Positions 33,197 through 45,782 of a DNA stretch of 64,000 bases are shown piece after piece; the stretch's first letter is position 1, and each line of letters starts with the position of its first letter. Source of the stretch: Corylus avellana (Eukaryota > Streptophyta > Magnoliopsida > Fagales > Betulaceae); assembly GCF_901000735.1 (NCBI RefSeq), contig NC_081546.1:9574254-9638253 (forward strand), given 5' to 3'. A program made the translations under genes and the position numbers. The notes beneath the pieces are model-generated. The model searched no databases, was not told the DNA's origin, and was given only the letters and a program-made list of their open reading frames with translations.

Positions 33197-34159
33197 TTAT
33201 ACAACTTGATGATATTGTAATAAAAATCAACTATTAAATTAAAACTTGAAAAAAAAAAAGAGCTAATCATCACCTTCACATCATCTTAATTGTATAACAG
33301 TTTATTAAATATTCACATTATCTTAATTTTATAACAGTTTATTAAATAGTAGTACTCTTTAATACGCTAAGAACCAAACCATTTACTCCACCATTATTTT
33401 TCTTTATGTCATGCTTTCATAGCTGCATTACCTTGCTTCAACGGTATTCAAAGCTTTTTTGTTTCTCTATATGAAGAAGAATCGTTCAAGGTAAGGTTGA
33501 TCAATTTCCGCCTACAAAAACCATATATTAGTTGAGTAAGTATTCGAACAGTCGATCTCGTGATATTAACCAAACCCGTGGGCTTGTATATATACAAAGC
33601 TTTTTGATGAGATAGAACATGATATTGATGAGAGATGATGAGTTGATGAGAGTGTGCAATGCATGGCATCTTTTAGCTGGCAAAGTGGTCAATGTTGAGT
33701 GGGATCCATGAGGCAGAACCTAATAAAGAAGCCCAACTGCGATATCTCTTTGACATCTTTGATGATTTCAGACCAGTGGTAGCAACCCCATCGATCGATA
33801 GCGATTGGCTTGGACATTTGTTTCTCATGGTACTCAAATGGGGAATGCCAAGATTCAGCGTGGATTTTCTCACTCGTTAATTTTGTTGGATTAATAGATT
33901 TAATGTATAATTAAATTAATGCTCTGGAATTCACTGAGTTGCACGAACGCGGTGCAGAAAAGGAGGATGGTCGGCCCCGCCTTTTGCCTAATAAAGTGTG
34001 CCTTGTCACGTGACGTGTCCATACTATTTAAAGGTGAAAACGCAACCCTGCCCATGGAAATGGAAGTGGTCAATCAATCCATACCCCCACGGCTTTTTTT
34101 AATTCTATATTCTTCAAAAAATAAAAAATAAATACATAGATAAAAACTTTTAAGAATAA
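33197..34159. other. Non-coding part of copy 1
   Basis: An open frame at 33692-33880 is interrupted by a stop in copy 2, so it is not supported as a gene. No other feature is seen. Confidence 0.5.
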
Positions 34160-34167
34160 AATTATTT

Positions 34168-34357
34168 AGGGTAAATTTCACTTAACCCCATCAAACTATC
34201 ACCACAATGACACTCTATCCCTCAAATTATCAGTTATGACAATTTACCCCATAAACTACCAAAACAATGACAATGTACCCCCCAAATGCTAACAAAATGA
34301 TAAAATTACCCTTATAAAATTTTTAATAAGACAAAAATACCCTTATAATTTTGAAAA
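34168..34357. mobile_element. Left half of a Mutator-like MITE (right arm deleted)
   Basis: Matches the left arm of the complete element at 42020-42387 in copy 2, preceded by the same flank aattattt (34160-34167). The right arm and about 200 bp beyond are missing. The deletion joins ttataattttgaaa to gcgaaaaaaa. Confidence 0.8.
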
Positions 34358-37193
34358 GCGAAAAAAAAAAACAAAGACAAAAGCGAAAAAACAAAAAAAC
34401 AAAGTAATCACAGCTGCTAGAAAAGTTGATAGAATTCACTAATGTGAGGATGATTCAGCTACCCTTGATCTAGTCAGTCTGATTCGTTCGAATGTGATAC
34501 ATTAATAGATTTTGTCAACTTTTCTAACGATATGAGCTAATTTAATTGTTCTTGTTTTTGCTAATTACCACATGGAGTGATTAATCACTTTTTAGTACTC
34601 AAAGAGCTATTTGTCAAAACCCTAAACTACCTTGACCAAAAATGAATAGATCCCAATATTTTAAGAAAAATGTATATTTCACCAAAATGCACATGCCATT
34701 ATATATTAAACTTTTATATGGTATAATTAAAAACAAAATTTTAATTCAAGAGCCAGTGATCATAGTCGTCTCTGATGCCTTAACTCCACATTCCATTATG
34801 TATCCTAATTAATTAGTCAACTAAAATATAAAATACTTTTTTCCTTTTATTTTGTTCTTCCATTTAGGCAGGTGTTTTCTACACAAAACCTAGTCCCACT
34901 TGTTGTGCTCATGTTAGGAACTTGCTGAGAACTTGTGTCTGGTCGAGCTTCATAATTTGCATTAGAATCATCACATGTACTCAAGCCAAACAAAACATGG
35001 CCCAATTAATGGTACAAGAAGCAATGAATAATCTATTCAAGGCCCTGCTGAAAGCTTAAGGGACCAAAAACCCTTTAAAATATCATTCAATTATAAGCCT
35101 TTCACAAATGATGGTTTAATACATCCTAGGCGTTTACTTAATTGTTCAAATTCCCAGGCCATGAACACTTGGTGCATGTAATAATTCCTCTAAGTAAGGC
35201 TATCCCCAGTCATTGACAAACTTATTAAACTTGTTTGATTTTGTGTTGACAATGTTATAAAATTCTATGGGATTCCGGTTGCTTCAAAGATGAAACAAGC
35301 ATGAGCTGGTTAATTTGAAGCTTTCCATACTTTGTACCAGAAACGACCCTACACAGATGTTTCAATTTTCTTTGCCTTTTCCTCCCTTTCACTCACTTCT
35401 GCTGAGCTGGTTTCCATTCATGCCTGGTGTACTGTATTAGATACCAGCTTGCTCAAATTGGCCTCAAAAGCAATTGGGGTTGCTTAATTAGGACCGACAA
35501 TTTTTCACACAGCTTACGATCAGTAGAAATGAATTTAATACGAAATTAGCAGGTTAGAATGGAGAGTTCTGACCGGTTTAATTAAATTGGTTGGATTATA
35601 ATTGACCTATATTATCTTATACGCATGCCTCGACATAATCCGAACCCGACATAAGGGTGGACAATTTTTGATACGATCTATAAACCTAACATGAAATAAT
35701 TAGCAGATAGAATTGAGGGTTCTTGCCAATTTAATTCAATGGATGAGGTTATGGTTGACTACGCACAATTAGTTTGCCAAAGGAAACCAAATTAGGCCCT
35801 ACCTTTGATATCCCTTAAAAAAATTCCCCCTGGGTTAAAACTTGTGGGCTACATGCTGCTGTGCAGAAGACCATATCTCTTAGACAGAAACATGGCCTTC
35901 TCAGGCCTTCACCAAGTCCATTATGGCACAATATATATAATTGGACAAAAATTGATTGTAGAAAAATTCTTTCGATCCCGTCTTTAAGAGTATCATGTGT
36001 TTATTAGCATGCGCAATTATTATTATTATTTTTAATTTCTAAACATGATACTTTTAAAGACTTAATTAGAAGAGTTTTCTATTAACTCAATTTCAGTCCA
36101 AGAAGAAAAGCTAAACTCCACAGCTCGGTATGTGTGTTCAAATTGCGTGACGTACTTTTTTTATTTTTTTAAATGGCTCATGTGACTCTTCATTGCCTTC
36201 GAAAAATGATTCTTTTTCGCCTTATTGGTCGTCTCCCGTCCAACTCTTGCAAGAGTTTAGATAAGAGAGAACCAATTGTGTGAATTATATTAATCTTAAT
36301 GTAAAATAAAAAAATGTTACAGTCGAAATGTTGTATCACCAGCTCACAGCAGAAATTGGTCTCTTTCATGAAAGAATCCCTCTGCCAGCTTACACTGTAG
36401 GGACAATAGCTGTATGGTGGGCAACTGGGCACTGATATTTTGTTGGTTTTTCACAAATATATAATCTGAGTCACCATTCACCGGCCAATTCAACATTAAT
36501 GATAGAGAAGATGCATTATAGCTAATTAAACATAGGAGGGACCATCACTTTACCCAAAAGGGGCAAGTCATTTAAAACCTATTTTCCAATACATTGCACG
36601 CAATAGGAAATCTCCACCCAAACATACCTTAACAGGGAACTGTAATTTTTGGTTTCCTTTGTAAATTTACTGATACACCCTAAAGGATTTGACTCCCATT
36701 CTCACCCAACAACCCTACTCTTCTGAGGTTAGAGGTGGCATTTGACTCAAAAATCATTGACAACAAAGAATATCCAATAAAGTTGAAAGGTCCCCATCTC
36801 ATTAGTAAGGGCCCATTCTTAATTTCCTATGTTATGAGAATCCACCCAACAGAAGGGAATATCTGCGTGGGCCTAGAAGTTTTTTTATTTTTTATTTATT
36901 ATTTATTTATTTTGTATTAATTTACTGCTCTAGAGTAAGGAAAATTGGCATAAGTCTTAAAATTTGTTTATTGCAAACCACACATCTCTATATTTCACAA
37001 AAAGCTTTCAGCTTATTAGAGTTCCAGTAAAGAAAATCAAGTAGAAAAATTGTCAAGAAGTTCTAGGAAAACTACTATGTAGCAAACAAGCGGGTTACTT
37101 GTCTAGTATAAGAGAGTATCAACTTCAAAAGTTTTGTAAGTGTGAACTTATTGTAATTTTTCATTTTTTATAATGAATTGATTTCTTAAATTG
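34358..37193. other. Non-coding remainder of copy 1
   Basis: Contains a pair of diverged direct repeats at about 35495-35610 and 35655-35760 (both with ggacaatttttgatacgat-like and aattagcag motifs). Frames at 35805-35987, 36190-36432 and 36735-36920 recur in copy 2 only because the two blocks are nearly identical. I see no conserved domain in them. Confidence 0.5.
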
Positions 37194-37690
37194 CACTACT
37201 AAAATTATGTGGGTTAGTAACAGTGGTTTAGTAACGTGTCACTAGGGTTAACACGTTACTAAATTTTAATAACATGTATATAGTAACGTGTCTGGCATGT
37301 TACGAATTTGATTGTTGCTAAATCCCGTTTAGTAACGTGTTAAGACTGACACGTTACTACTTAGTAACGTGTCAATTTATTGACACGTTACTAATACTTA
37401 GTAACGTGTCAGTAAATCGACACGTTACTACTTAGTAACGTGTCGATTTACTGACACGTTACTATACTTAGTAACGTGCCATAAATCGACACGTTACTAC
37501 TTAGTAACGTGTCGATTTACTGACACGTTACTATACTATACATTACTACTTAGTAACGTGTCGACACGTTACTAAGTATCAGCTCGTCAATTGTTGACAC
37601 GTTACTACTTAGTAACGTGTCAACAATTGACACGTTACTAAGTAGTAACGTGTCAGTTTATGACACGTTACGAATTTGTGCATGAAAAAA
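37194..37690 (+). mobile_element. CACTA-like element end with TAGTAACGTGTC palindrome array
   Basis: Starts cactactaaaattatgtgg exactly where identity between the two Snakin blocks ends, so it is inserted material. About twelve tagtaacgtgtc motifs and about twelve complements gacacgttacta alternate head to head between 37230 and 37670. No matching right terminus (tagtagtg) is found before the gap. No transposase is visible. Confidence 0.65.
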
Positions 37691-37759
37691 AAAAAATTTT
37701 TTTTAAATTAATTTCTCCAAATTTTGTTTATTTTGTACACACCTGATCATACATCATAA

Positions 37760-38110
37760 ATTGCTCTCACCATACATCATCAATTGCTATCAACATACAT
37801 CCATTTCTCAAGTCCTATCCCAACATTTCCCACAACATATATCCATTTCATGTCCACAATATATACAACAACATTCCAATATATACAATATGTCCACAAT
37901 ATTGTATATGTCCATCAACAACATTCCCCACAACATTCCACAATATGTCCACAATATCCATTTCCTATCCCAATATATACAACAACATTGTTGTATATTA
38001 CGTCATTGTCCACATCTCAAGTCCTATCCCAACATTCCCCACAACATATATCCATTTCATGTCCACAAAAATTGATATATATATACAACAACATTGTTGT
38101 ATATTACGTC
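37760..38110. repeat. Low-complexity CCACAATAT/CAACAACAT repeats
   Basis: Short imperfect repeats, including two copies of a longer unit with tcaagtcctatcccaacatt and acaacatatatccatttcat (about 37808 and 38017). All three frames are open for 60-116 codons, which marks compositional bias rather than coding. Confidence 0.75.
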
Positions 38111-38933
38111 AGGCGTCTCACAAATAAATTATAACTATATACATATACATTAACAAAACCTTAAACATACAAGTTAAGTGATTCTCGAGTACATTACGTA
38201 TAAACACCCCAACAAAAAATCTGGTGAACACCATCATAACGGGTCGATCTCTCCGCACTCACTGCAAATGATTACACAACAATTAGTTAGCAAACAAACA
38301 CTCGAACAATCAATCAGGAATCATCAAGTCCTAAGCGACTAACTTCGTCAAACTATACAAATGTCATACTCAACAATATTTAACAGTAGTGAAGTGAATA
38401 AACAGACGATAAATAACTTCAACGCTATATATTATGCATCCTTAATTGCTAGCTACACGGTAGCTAGATGTGATAATCATGTCATTATCATATCTTTTAA
38501 ACCATTTATTATGACTATTATTGGGTTTCTAATAAACTCCTTTTAATTTTCTTTCATAAAAAAACAAATTCTCATGTTCAATGATAGACACATTTCGATT
38601 ATTTGGGTCTTTTAGTTTCTGTTTATATATGGAAATTGGAAGGGTAGAGAAAACATCCAATTTATTTGGGCATGAGCATTTCCACACAATGAATTATCAC
38701 CTAATTAATTAAGCTTTTCTTACTGCAACTCAAAACTAAGATGCATGCCTGCCTATATATATATATATATATATATTATCAAATTCTACAACTTTCCCGG
38801 ATCAACAATATTATTATTGGCAAACTTAATTTTACCGGTTTTCCAAAAAAAAATCTGAAATAAATCTTCAAAAAGCATAAGAATGAAGTAATTAGATAGT
38901 GCCGAGTACTTTTGGAAAGTAACCATTGGATTT
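38111..38933. other. Non-coding stretch up to the gap
   Basis: AT-rich, with an (AT)n run near 38755-38775. No gene seen. It may be the interior or right part of the CACTA-like element. Confidence 0.4.
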
Positions 38934-39033
38934 NNNNNNNNNNNNNNNNNNNNNNNNNNNNNNNNNNNNNNNNNNNNNNNNNNNNNNNNNNNNNNNNNNN
39001 NNNNNNNNNNNNNNNNNNNNNNNNNNNNNNNNN
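38934..39033. other. Assembly gap, 100 N, between the two Snakin blocks
   Basis: Copy 2 begins at the first base after the gap, so both the left border of copy 2 and the right continuation of copy 1 may be hidden here. Confidence 1.
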
Positions 39034-39557
39034 ATTGTAATTAACGGTGTATATAGTTCGTTCGTTTATTTAAAATTTTTAAATAATATGATAATATTAT
39101 CATACAGCAATATCATTAAATCCACAAAATATAATCTAAATTGTAAAATAAATTTTCTCAGTTTTACTAAATATATCTTTTTTATTAAGGTAATCATTAA
39201 TTTCTAACACGACTTTCAAATTCAATACAAATTCAACATAAAATTAATGAGTCTTGATTGAAAAATTGACTTATTTAATTAAATTAACTAAATTAAAATT
39301 AATTTATATAATCATACATTTATATCTTGATTCACAAAGTACTAAATCTACCCTTGCACTAAAAGAAGAGCTAACTTTTAAAAAGAACCATAATTTAGAG
39401 TTACGTACAAGCATGACAGCTGGCTGCAAGCCACCCAAGGACGATAAGCAACCTCCTTAATGCGCCTGAATCTCTCCGGCCGTGGATTCGGCGGAGTAAT
39501 TATTCAGTATTTTTAAAAAGTAACAATGCTCTGTTTTAGTGAATATCAGCGTCTGAA

Positions 39558-39602
<45 letters not shown>

Positions 39603-39964
39603 GTATATATTTTGAAGTATTGACGTACTCGCAATTTGTCGGTGCCTTACTCTGCATGGAGAGAAAGGGAAGAAAGTAGAGAAAGACAAAAGTATTGTTT
39701 GGTAAAACGCAATTAATGAAGTAATTTATTGTGATAATAGTTACTGGAAAATGTAGTACAGATACATAGATCATCCACTGAGCATAATTTATAACCAAAG
39801 AATAATATATATATATATATATCACATTAACAAACACTCACACTGCAGGACCCCCATTTATTTCTTCAATATATAATGAAATATTAACTGTCGCTAATAT
39901 ATTTTGACGGTCCATTCCAACATCCATGAGCCTAGAAAGAGAGAAAGATTTGATTGAATATATT

Positions 39965-40333
39965 TCAAGGGCACTTGGGTTTGCCCTTGGAGTTCTTGAG
40001 GTCTCTGTAGCAAGGACACTCGTCCTTGTTCCCATAAGTCCCAGAGGGCACGCACTGGCACTTGTCACAGCAAATTCCGCAGTACTTCAAGCACCGATCC
40101 TTCACGCCCGCATTCGCGCACCTCTCCCCGCACTTGGAGTCACAGAAGCCTTCATTTTTCACATTCAAAAACAGATCAAAATAATTAATTAGTTTACAAA
40201 CTAAATCCTGCCCAAGAAATTAAACACAGTGGGCATGCATGATCTTACTTGAACCAGCCATGGTGGCCTCGAAGAACGAGGAGGTGATGATGACAAGACA
40301 TAGGAGCACAAAAGTTGCAGAAACGAGCTTCAT
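39965..40333 (-). CDS. Snakin/GASA cysteine-rich peptide, copy 2
   Basis: Exons 40333-40249 and 40149-39965 on the minus strand, 89 residues. By eye the coding sequence, the intron and the splice sites are identical to copy 1, so the product is the same secreted 12-cysteine peptide. The 5' leader differs: the (TG)n tract is shorter and one short GAGGT unit is repeated, and one A is missing just before the start codon. The TATA box is conserved. Because nothing separates the two proteins, any difference in role would have to come from expression. Whether this is a second gene or a second allele placed in tandem by the assembler is open (see findings). Confidence 0.93.
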
Positions 40334-40429
40334 GTTTCTGGGTGTTAAGGAAATGTGGGAAAAAAAGACGTTTGGATGGAAGGAATTGTGTGTGTGTGAG
40401 GTGAGGTGGTGAAGACGTGGAGATGGAGG

Positions 40430-40441
40430 AGTATTTATAGT
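40430..40441 (-). promoter_or_regulatory. TATA box of Snakin copy 2
   Basis: Same actataaatact motif as copy 1, about 100 bp upstream of the start codon. Confidence 0.7.
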
Positions 40442-42019
40442 GAGAAAAAGGAAGGGGCAGGTGAAATGTTAGGAAGCAAAATAAATAAACAAAGATATCA
40501 ACTTGTTGATTACACTCTGTAAAAGCATGGTTTTGTTTTTTAGAATCCAAATATTAATGCGTCTTGTGAAGAGGGATTCTTGGTCTTTATTTAGAAAATA
40601 TTTTGACATAGTTGTTGGTGTGGCAGCTGTTCATTGGGCCTTTCTAATTAACATCTACTACGCAAGGGGCAGCTTAAATTTGTCTTATCTCAATGCTGAA
40701 GGTTACCGGAAGCTTCGAGATTTCAACCTACCTTTTCCACGCACAAGCTTGACAGATTTTCATCTAATTTTATCAAATTAATTATTAGATGGATTTCATT
40801 GTAGAGTAATGTTATTTAGTAAACTGTTGTATCATTTTAATCAAGGACGAAGCCAGCTTTGAATTTATGACGGACCTAGGGCCAAAAAAATTTTAGGAGG
40901 GACCAATTGGCAAAAAAATACCTTAAATTATTTTTTTTTTACCTTAATTTTTTTTTTGTGCCTTAATTTTTTTTTTTCTTTAATTGGGGGGGAGGGCAGG
41001 GCCACTACCGGTCTTACCCTAAATCCGTCTCTGATTATCATACAACTTGATGATATTGTAATAAAAATCAACTATTAAATTAAAACTTGAAAAAAAAAAG
41101 AGCTGATCATCACCTTCACATCATCTTAATTGTATAACAGTTTATTAAATATTCACATCATCTTAATTGTATAACAGTTTATTAAATAGTAGTACTCTTT
41201 AATACGCTAAGAATCAAACCATTTACTCTAGCTACCATTATTTTTCTTTATGTCATGCTTTCATAGCTGCATTACCTTGCTTCAACGGTATTCAAAGCTT
41301 TTTTGTTTCTCTATATGAAGAAGAATCGTTCAAGGTAAGGTTGATCAATTTCCGCCTACAAAAACCATATATTAGTTGTGTAAGTATTCGAACAGTCGAT
41401 CTCGTGATATTAACCAAACCCGTGGGCTTGTATATATACAAAGCTTTTTGATGAGATAGAACATGATATTGATGAGAGATGATGAGTTGATGAGAGTGTG
41501 CAATGCATGGCATCTTTTAGCTGGCAAAGTGGTCAATGTTGAGTGGGATCCATGAGGCAGAACCTAATAAAGAAGCCCAACTGTGATATCTCTTTGACAT
41601 CTTTGATGATATCAGACCAGTGGTAGCAACCCCATCGATCGATAGCGATTGGCTTGGACATTTGTTTCTCATGATACTCAAATGGGGAATGCCAAGATTC
41701 AGCGTGGATTTCCTCACTCGTTAATTTTGTTGGATTAATAGATTTAATGTATAATTAAATTAATGCTCTGGAATTCACTGAGTTGCACCAACGCGGTTCA
41801 GAAAAGGAGGATGGTCGGCCCCGCCTTTTGCCTAATAAAGTGTGCCTTGTCACGTGACGTGTCGATACTATTTAAAGGCGAAAACGCAACCCTGCCCATG
41901 GAAATGGAAGTGGTCAATCAATCCATACCCCCACGGCTTTTTTTATTCTATGTTCTTCAAAAAAAAAAAAAAAAAAAAAAAAAAAAGATAGATAAAAACT
42001 TTTAAGAATAAAATTATTT

Positions 42020-42387
42020 AGGGTAAAGTCCACTTAACCCCATCAAACTATCACCACAATGACAATCTATCCCTCAAATTATCAATTACGACAATTTACC
42101 CCATAAACTACCAAAACAATGACAATGTACCCCCCAATGCTAGCAAAATAATGAAATTACCCTTATAAAATTTTCAATAAGACAAAAATACCCTTATAAT
42201 TTTGAAAGAAAATTAATTATTAGTATTTTTGTTTTTATTCTAATAAGGGTAATTTTGTCATTTTTTTAAAATTGAGGGTACATTGTCATTGTTTTGGTAA
42301 TTTGAAGGGTAAATTGTCGCAATTGATAATTTGAGGAATAAATTGTTATTGAGATGGTAGTTTAAGGGGGTTAAGTGTACTTTACTC
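42020..42387. mobile_element. Complete Mutator-like MITE, 368 bp
   Basis: The ends agggtaaagtccactta and taagtgtactttactc face each other. Inner arms are aaactatcaccacaatgaca and the rough complement gttattgagatggtagttt. Both flanks carry aattattt (42012-42019 and 42388-42395), an 8-bp duplication. No coding sequence. Relatives are at 27282-27614 and 34168. Confidence 0.85.
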
Positions 42388-42395
42388 AATTATTT

Positions 42396-45300
42396 TTTTC
42401 ATTCAACTTCTCATATTACCATTAATTTTAAATATTTTTTATCCCAAAATTTGAACTCTTTTTTTTTAAAAAGAAATGGAACATACTGTTTCAAACACAT
42501 CCTGCAGTTTTGGACCTTATTAGAGTTTTGACAAATAGCTCGCTCCACCAGTTTTTTAAAAGTTATTAATCAGTACTCCATAGGATAAGCACCAAAAAAA
42601 AAAAAAAAAAAACAAAGACAAAAGCATAAAAACAAAAAAACAAAGTAATCACAGCTGCTAGAAAAGTTAATAGAATTCACTAATGTGAGGATGGTTCGGC
42701 TACCCCTAATCTAGTCAGTCTGATTCGTTCGAATGTGATACATTAATAGATTTTGTCGACTTTTCTAATGATATGAGCTAATTTAATTGTTCTTGTTTTT
42801 GCTAATTACCACATGGAGTGATTAATCACTTTCTAGTACTCAAAGAGCTATTTGTCAAAACCCTAAACTACCTTGACCAAAAATGAATAGATCCCAATAT
42901 TTTAAGAAAAATGTATATTTCACCAAAATGCACATGCCATTATATATTAAACTTTTATATGGTATAATTAAAAACAAAATTTTAATTCAAGAGCCAGTGA
43001 TCATAGTCGTCTCTGATGCCTTAACTCTACATTCCATTATGTATCCTAATTAATTAGTCAACTAAAATATAAAATACTTTTTTCCTTTTATTTTGTTCTT
43101 CCATTTAGGCAGGTGTTTTCTACACAAAACCTAGTCCCACTTGTCGTGCTCATGTTAGGAACTCGCTGAGAACTTGTGTCTGGTCAAGCTTCATAATTTG
43201 CCTTAGAATCATCACATGTACTCAAGCCAAACAAAACATGGCCCAATTAATGGTACATGAGGCAATGAATAATCTATTCAAGGCCCTGCTGAAAGCTTAA
43301 GGGACCAAAAACCCTTTAAAATATCATTCAATTATAAGCCTTTCACAAATGATGGTTTAATACATCCTAGGCGTTTACTTACTTGTTCAAATTCCTAGGC
43401 CATGAACACTTGGTGCATGTAATAATTCCTCTAAGTAAGGCTATCCCCAGTCAGTGACAAACTTATTAAGCACTAAACTTGTTTGATTTTGTGTTGACAA
43501 TGTTATAAAATTCTATGGGATTCCGGTTGCTTCAAAGATGAAACAAGCATGAGCTGGTTAATTTGAAGCTTTCCATACTTTGTACCAGAAACGACCCTAC
43601 ACAGATGTTTCAATTTTCTTTGCCTTTTCCTCCCTTTCACTCACTTCTGCTGAGCTGGTTTCCATTCATGCCTGGTGTACTGTATTAGATACCAGCTTGC
43701 TCAAATTGGCCTCAAAAGCAATTGGGGTTGCTTAATTAGGACCGACAATTTTTCACACAGCTTACGATCAGTAGAAATGAATTTAATACGAAATTAGCAG
43801 GTTAGAATGGAGAGTTCTGACCGGTTTAATTAAATTGGTTAGATTATAATTGACCTATATTATCTTATACGCACGCCTCGACATAATCCGAACCCGACAT
43901 AAGGGTGGACAATTTTTGATACGATCTATAAACCTAACATGAAATAATTAGCAGATAGAATTGAGGGTTCTTGCCAATTTAATTCAATGGATGAGGTTAT
44001 GGTTGACTACGCACAATTAGTTTGCCAAAGGAAACCAAATTAGGCCCTACCTTTGATATCCCTTAAAAAAATTCCCCCTGGGTTAAAACTTGTGGGCTAC
44101 ATGCTGCTGTGCAGAAGACCATATCTCTTAGACAGAAATATGGCCTTCTCAGGCCTTCACCAAGTCCATTATGGCACAATATATATAATTGGACAAAAAT
44201 TTATTGTAGAAAAATTCTTTCCATCCCGTCTTTAAGAGTATCATGTGTTTATTAGCATGCGCAATTATTATTATTATTTTTAATTTCTAAACATGATACT
44301 TTTAAAGACTTAATTAGAAGAGTTTTCTATTAACTCAATTTCAGTCCAAGAAGAAAAGCTCAACTCCACAGCTCGGTATGTGTGTTCAAATTGCGTGACG
44401 TACTTTTTTTATTTTTTTAAATGGCTCATGCGACTCTTCATTGCCTTCGAAAAATGATTCTTTTTCGCCTTATTGGTCGTCTCCCGTCCAACTCTTGCAA
44501 GAGTTTAGATAAGAGAGAACCAATTGTGTGAATTATATTAATCTTAATGTAAAATAAAAAAATGTTACAGTCGAAATGTTGTATCACCAGCTCACAGCAG
44601 AAATTGGTCTCTTTCATGAAAGAATCCCTCTGCCAGCTTACACTGTAGGGACAATAGCTGTATGGTGGGCAACTGGGCACTGATATTTTGTTGGTTTTTC
44701 ACAAATATATAATCTGAGTCACCATTCACCGGCCAATTCAACATTAATGATAGAGAAGATGCATTATAGCTAATTAAACATAGGAGGGACCATCACTTTA
44801 CCCAAAAGGGGCAAGTCATTTAAAACCTATTTTCCAATACATTGCACGCAATAGGAAATCTCCACCCAAACATACCTTAACAGGGAACTGTAATTTTTGG
44901 TTTCCTTTGTAAATTTACGGATACACCCTAAAGGATTTGACTCCCATTCTCACCCAACAACCCTACTCTTCTGAGGTTAGAGGTGGCATTTGACTCAAAA
45001 ATCATTGACAACAAAGAATATCCAATAAAGTTGAAAGGTCCCCATCTCATTAGTAAGGGCCCATTCTTAATTTCCTATGTTATGAGAATCCACCCAACAG
45101 AAGGGAATATCTGCGTGGGCCTAGAAGTTTTTTTATTTTTTATTTTTTATTTATTTATTTTGTATTAATTTACTGCTCTAGAGTAAGGAAAATTGGCATA
45201 AGTCTTAAAATTTGTTTATTGCAAACCACACATCTCTATATTTCACATAAAGCTTTCAGCTTATTAGAGTTCCAGTAAAGAAAATCAAGTAGAAAAATTG

Positions 45301-45441
45301 TCAAGAAGTTCTGGGAAAACTACTATGTAGCAAACAAGCGGGTTACTTGTCTAGTATAAGAGAGTATCAACTTCAAAAGTTTTGTAAGTGTGAACTTATT
45401 ATAATTTTTCATTTTTTATAGTGAATTGATTTCTTAAATTG
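42396..45441. other. Non-coding remainder of copy 2
   Basis: Parallels 34358-37193. A stretch at about 42526-42590 is an inverted, diverged copy of 42800-42870 (both include gagctatttgtcaaaac or its complement), suggesting another palindromic element that copy 1 lost in part. No gene seen. Confidence 0.5.
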
Positions 45442-45579
45442 ATACAATTAGATCGCATGAGCCAAAAAAAAAAAAAAAAAATCACACGGATGGACTCTCT
45501 TACCAAGTTAGGTATTTGAAACCTTGAAAATTATGCTAGCGGCGTTTAACAACAATAAGCTGAAAATCAAGTAATAAAT

Positions 45580-45770
45580 TCAAATGATTAGAAAGCTCTA
45601 TAAATAGAGCCTCTTGTACACAATGATATCTAGTACTAAGAGCAAGACGTAGCACTTTAGCTCTTTACTAATGGTGGACGTAATTGTCTAATGCTAAACT
45701 ACCCGTAAAATCTTTTGTCTCAATTTCTTTCTTTATTCTGCTTTGAATTTTATTTTCATTTTACTATGAA
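45580..45770 (+). mobile_element. Copia LTR fragment
   Basis: The TATA-like ctataaatagagcctcttgt is followed about 80 bp later by atggtggacgtaattgtcta and ctacccgtaaaatcttttgt, in the order seen in copia LTRs (TATA, then gtggacgta, then accacgtaaa). Ends are not defined. Confidence 0.5.
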
Positions 45771-45782
45771 TTTCTTTAATTT

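Larger units (their letters stand above)
31168..37193. repeat. Duplicated Snakin block, copy 1
   Basis: Matches 39034-45441 almost base for base over its whole length, including non-coding DNA, microsatellites and the Snakin gene. Differences seen: an extra 27 bp or so near 31316-31342, a few substitutions, a longer (TG)n in the 5' leader, and loss of about 385 bp near 34357 compared with copy 2. On the right, identity stops where a CACTA-like sequence begins (37194). Confidence 0.95.
39034..45441. repeat. Duplicated Snakin block, copy 2
   Basis: Near-identical to 31168-37193 in the same orientation; 6.4 kb because it keeps about 385 bp lost from copy 1. Its right border, ttcttaaattg then atacaattag, shows the sequence that the CACTA-like element interrupts in copy 1. 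Confidence 0.95.

Noticed and set aside
33692..33880. 62-codon frame in Snakin block copy 1
   Set aside because: The matching position in copy 2 has a stop codon; no domain.
33919..34131. G-box (cacgtg) near 34007 followed by a TATA-like motif, as a promoter
   Set aside because: No supported gene follows on the plus strand in either Snakin block.
36190..36432. 80-codon minus-strand frame present in both Snakin blocks
   Set aside because: Shared only because the blocks are almost identical throughout; no domain, no splice or promoter context.
37220..37680. Regular short repeats that resemble a CRISPR array at first sight
   Set aside because: Repeats face each other with almost no spacers, the host is a plant, and a CACTA terminus explains them.
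37761..38134. Frames of 60-116 codons in all three plus frames
   Set aside because: Low-complexity CCACAATAT repeats; compositional artefact.
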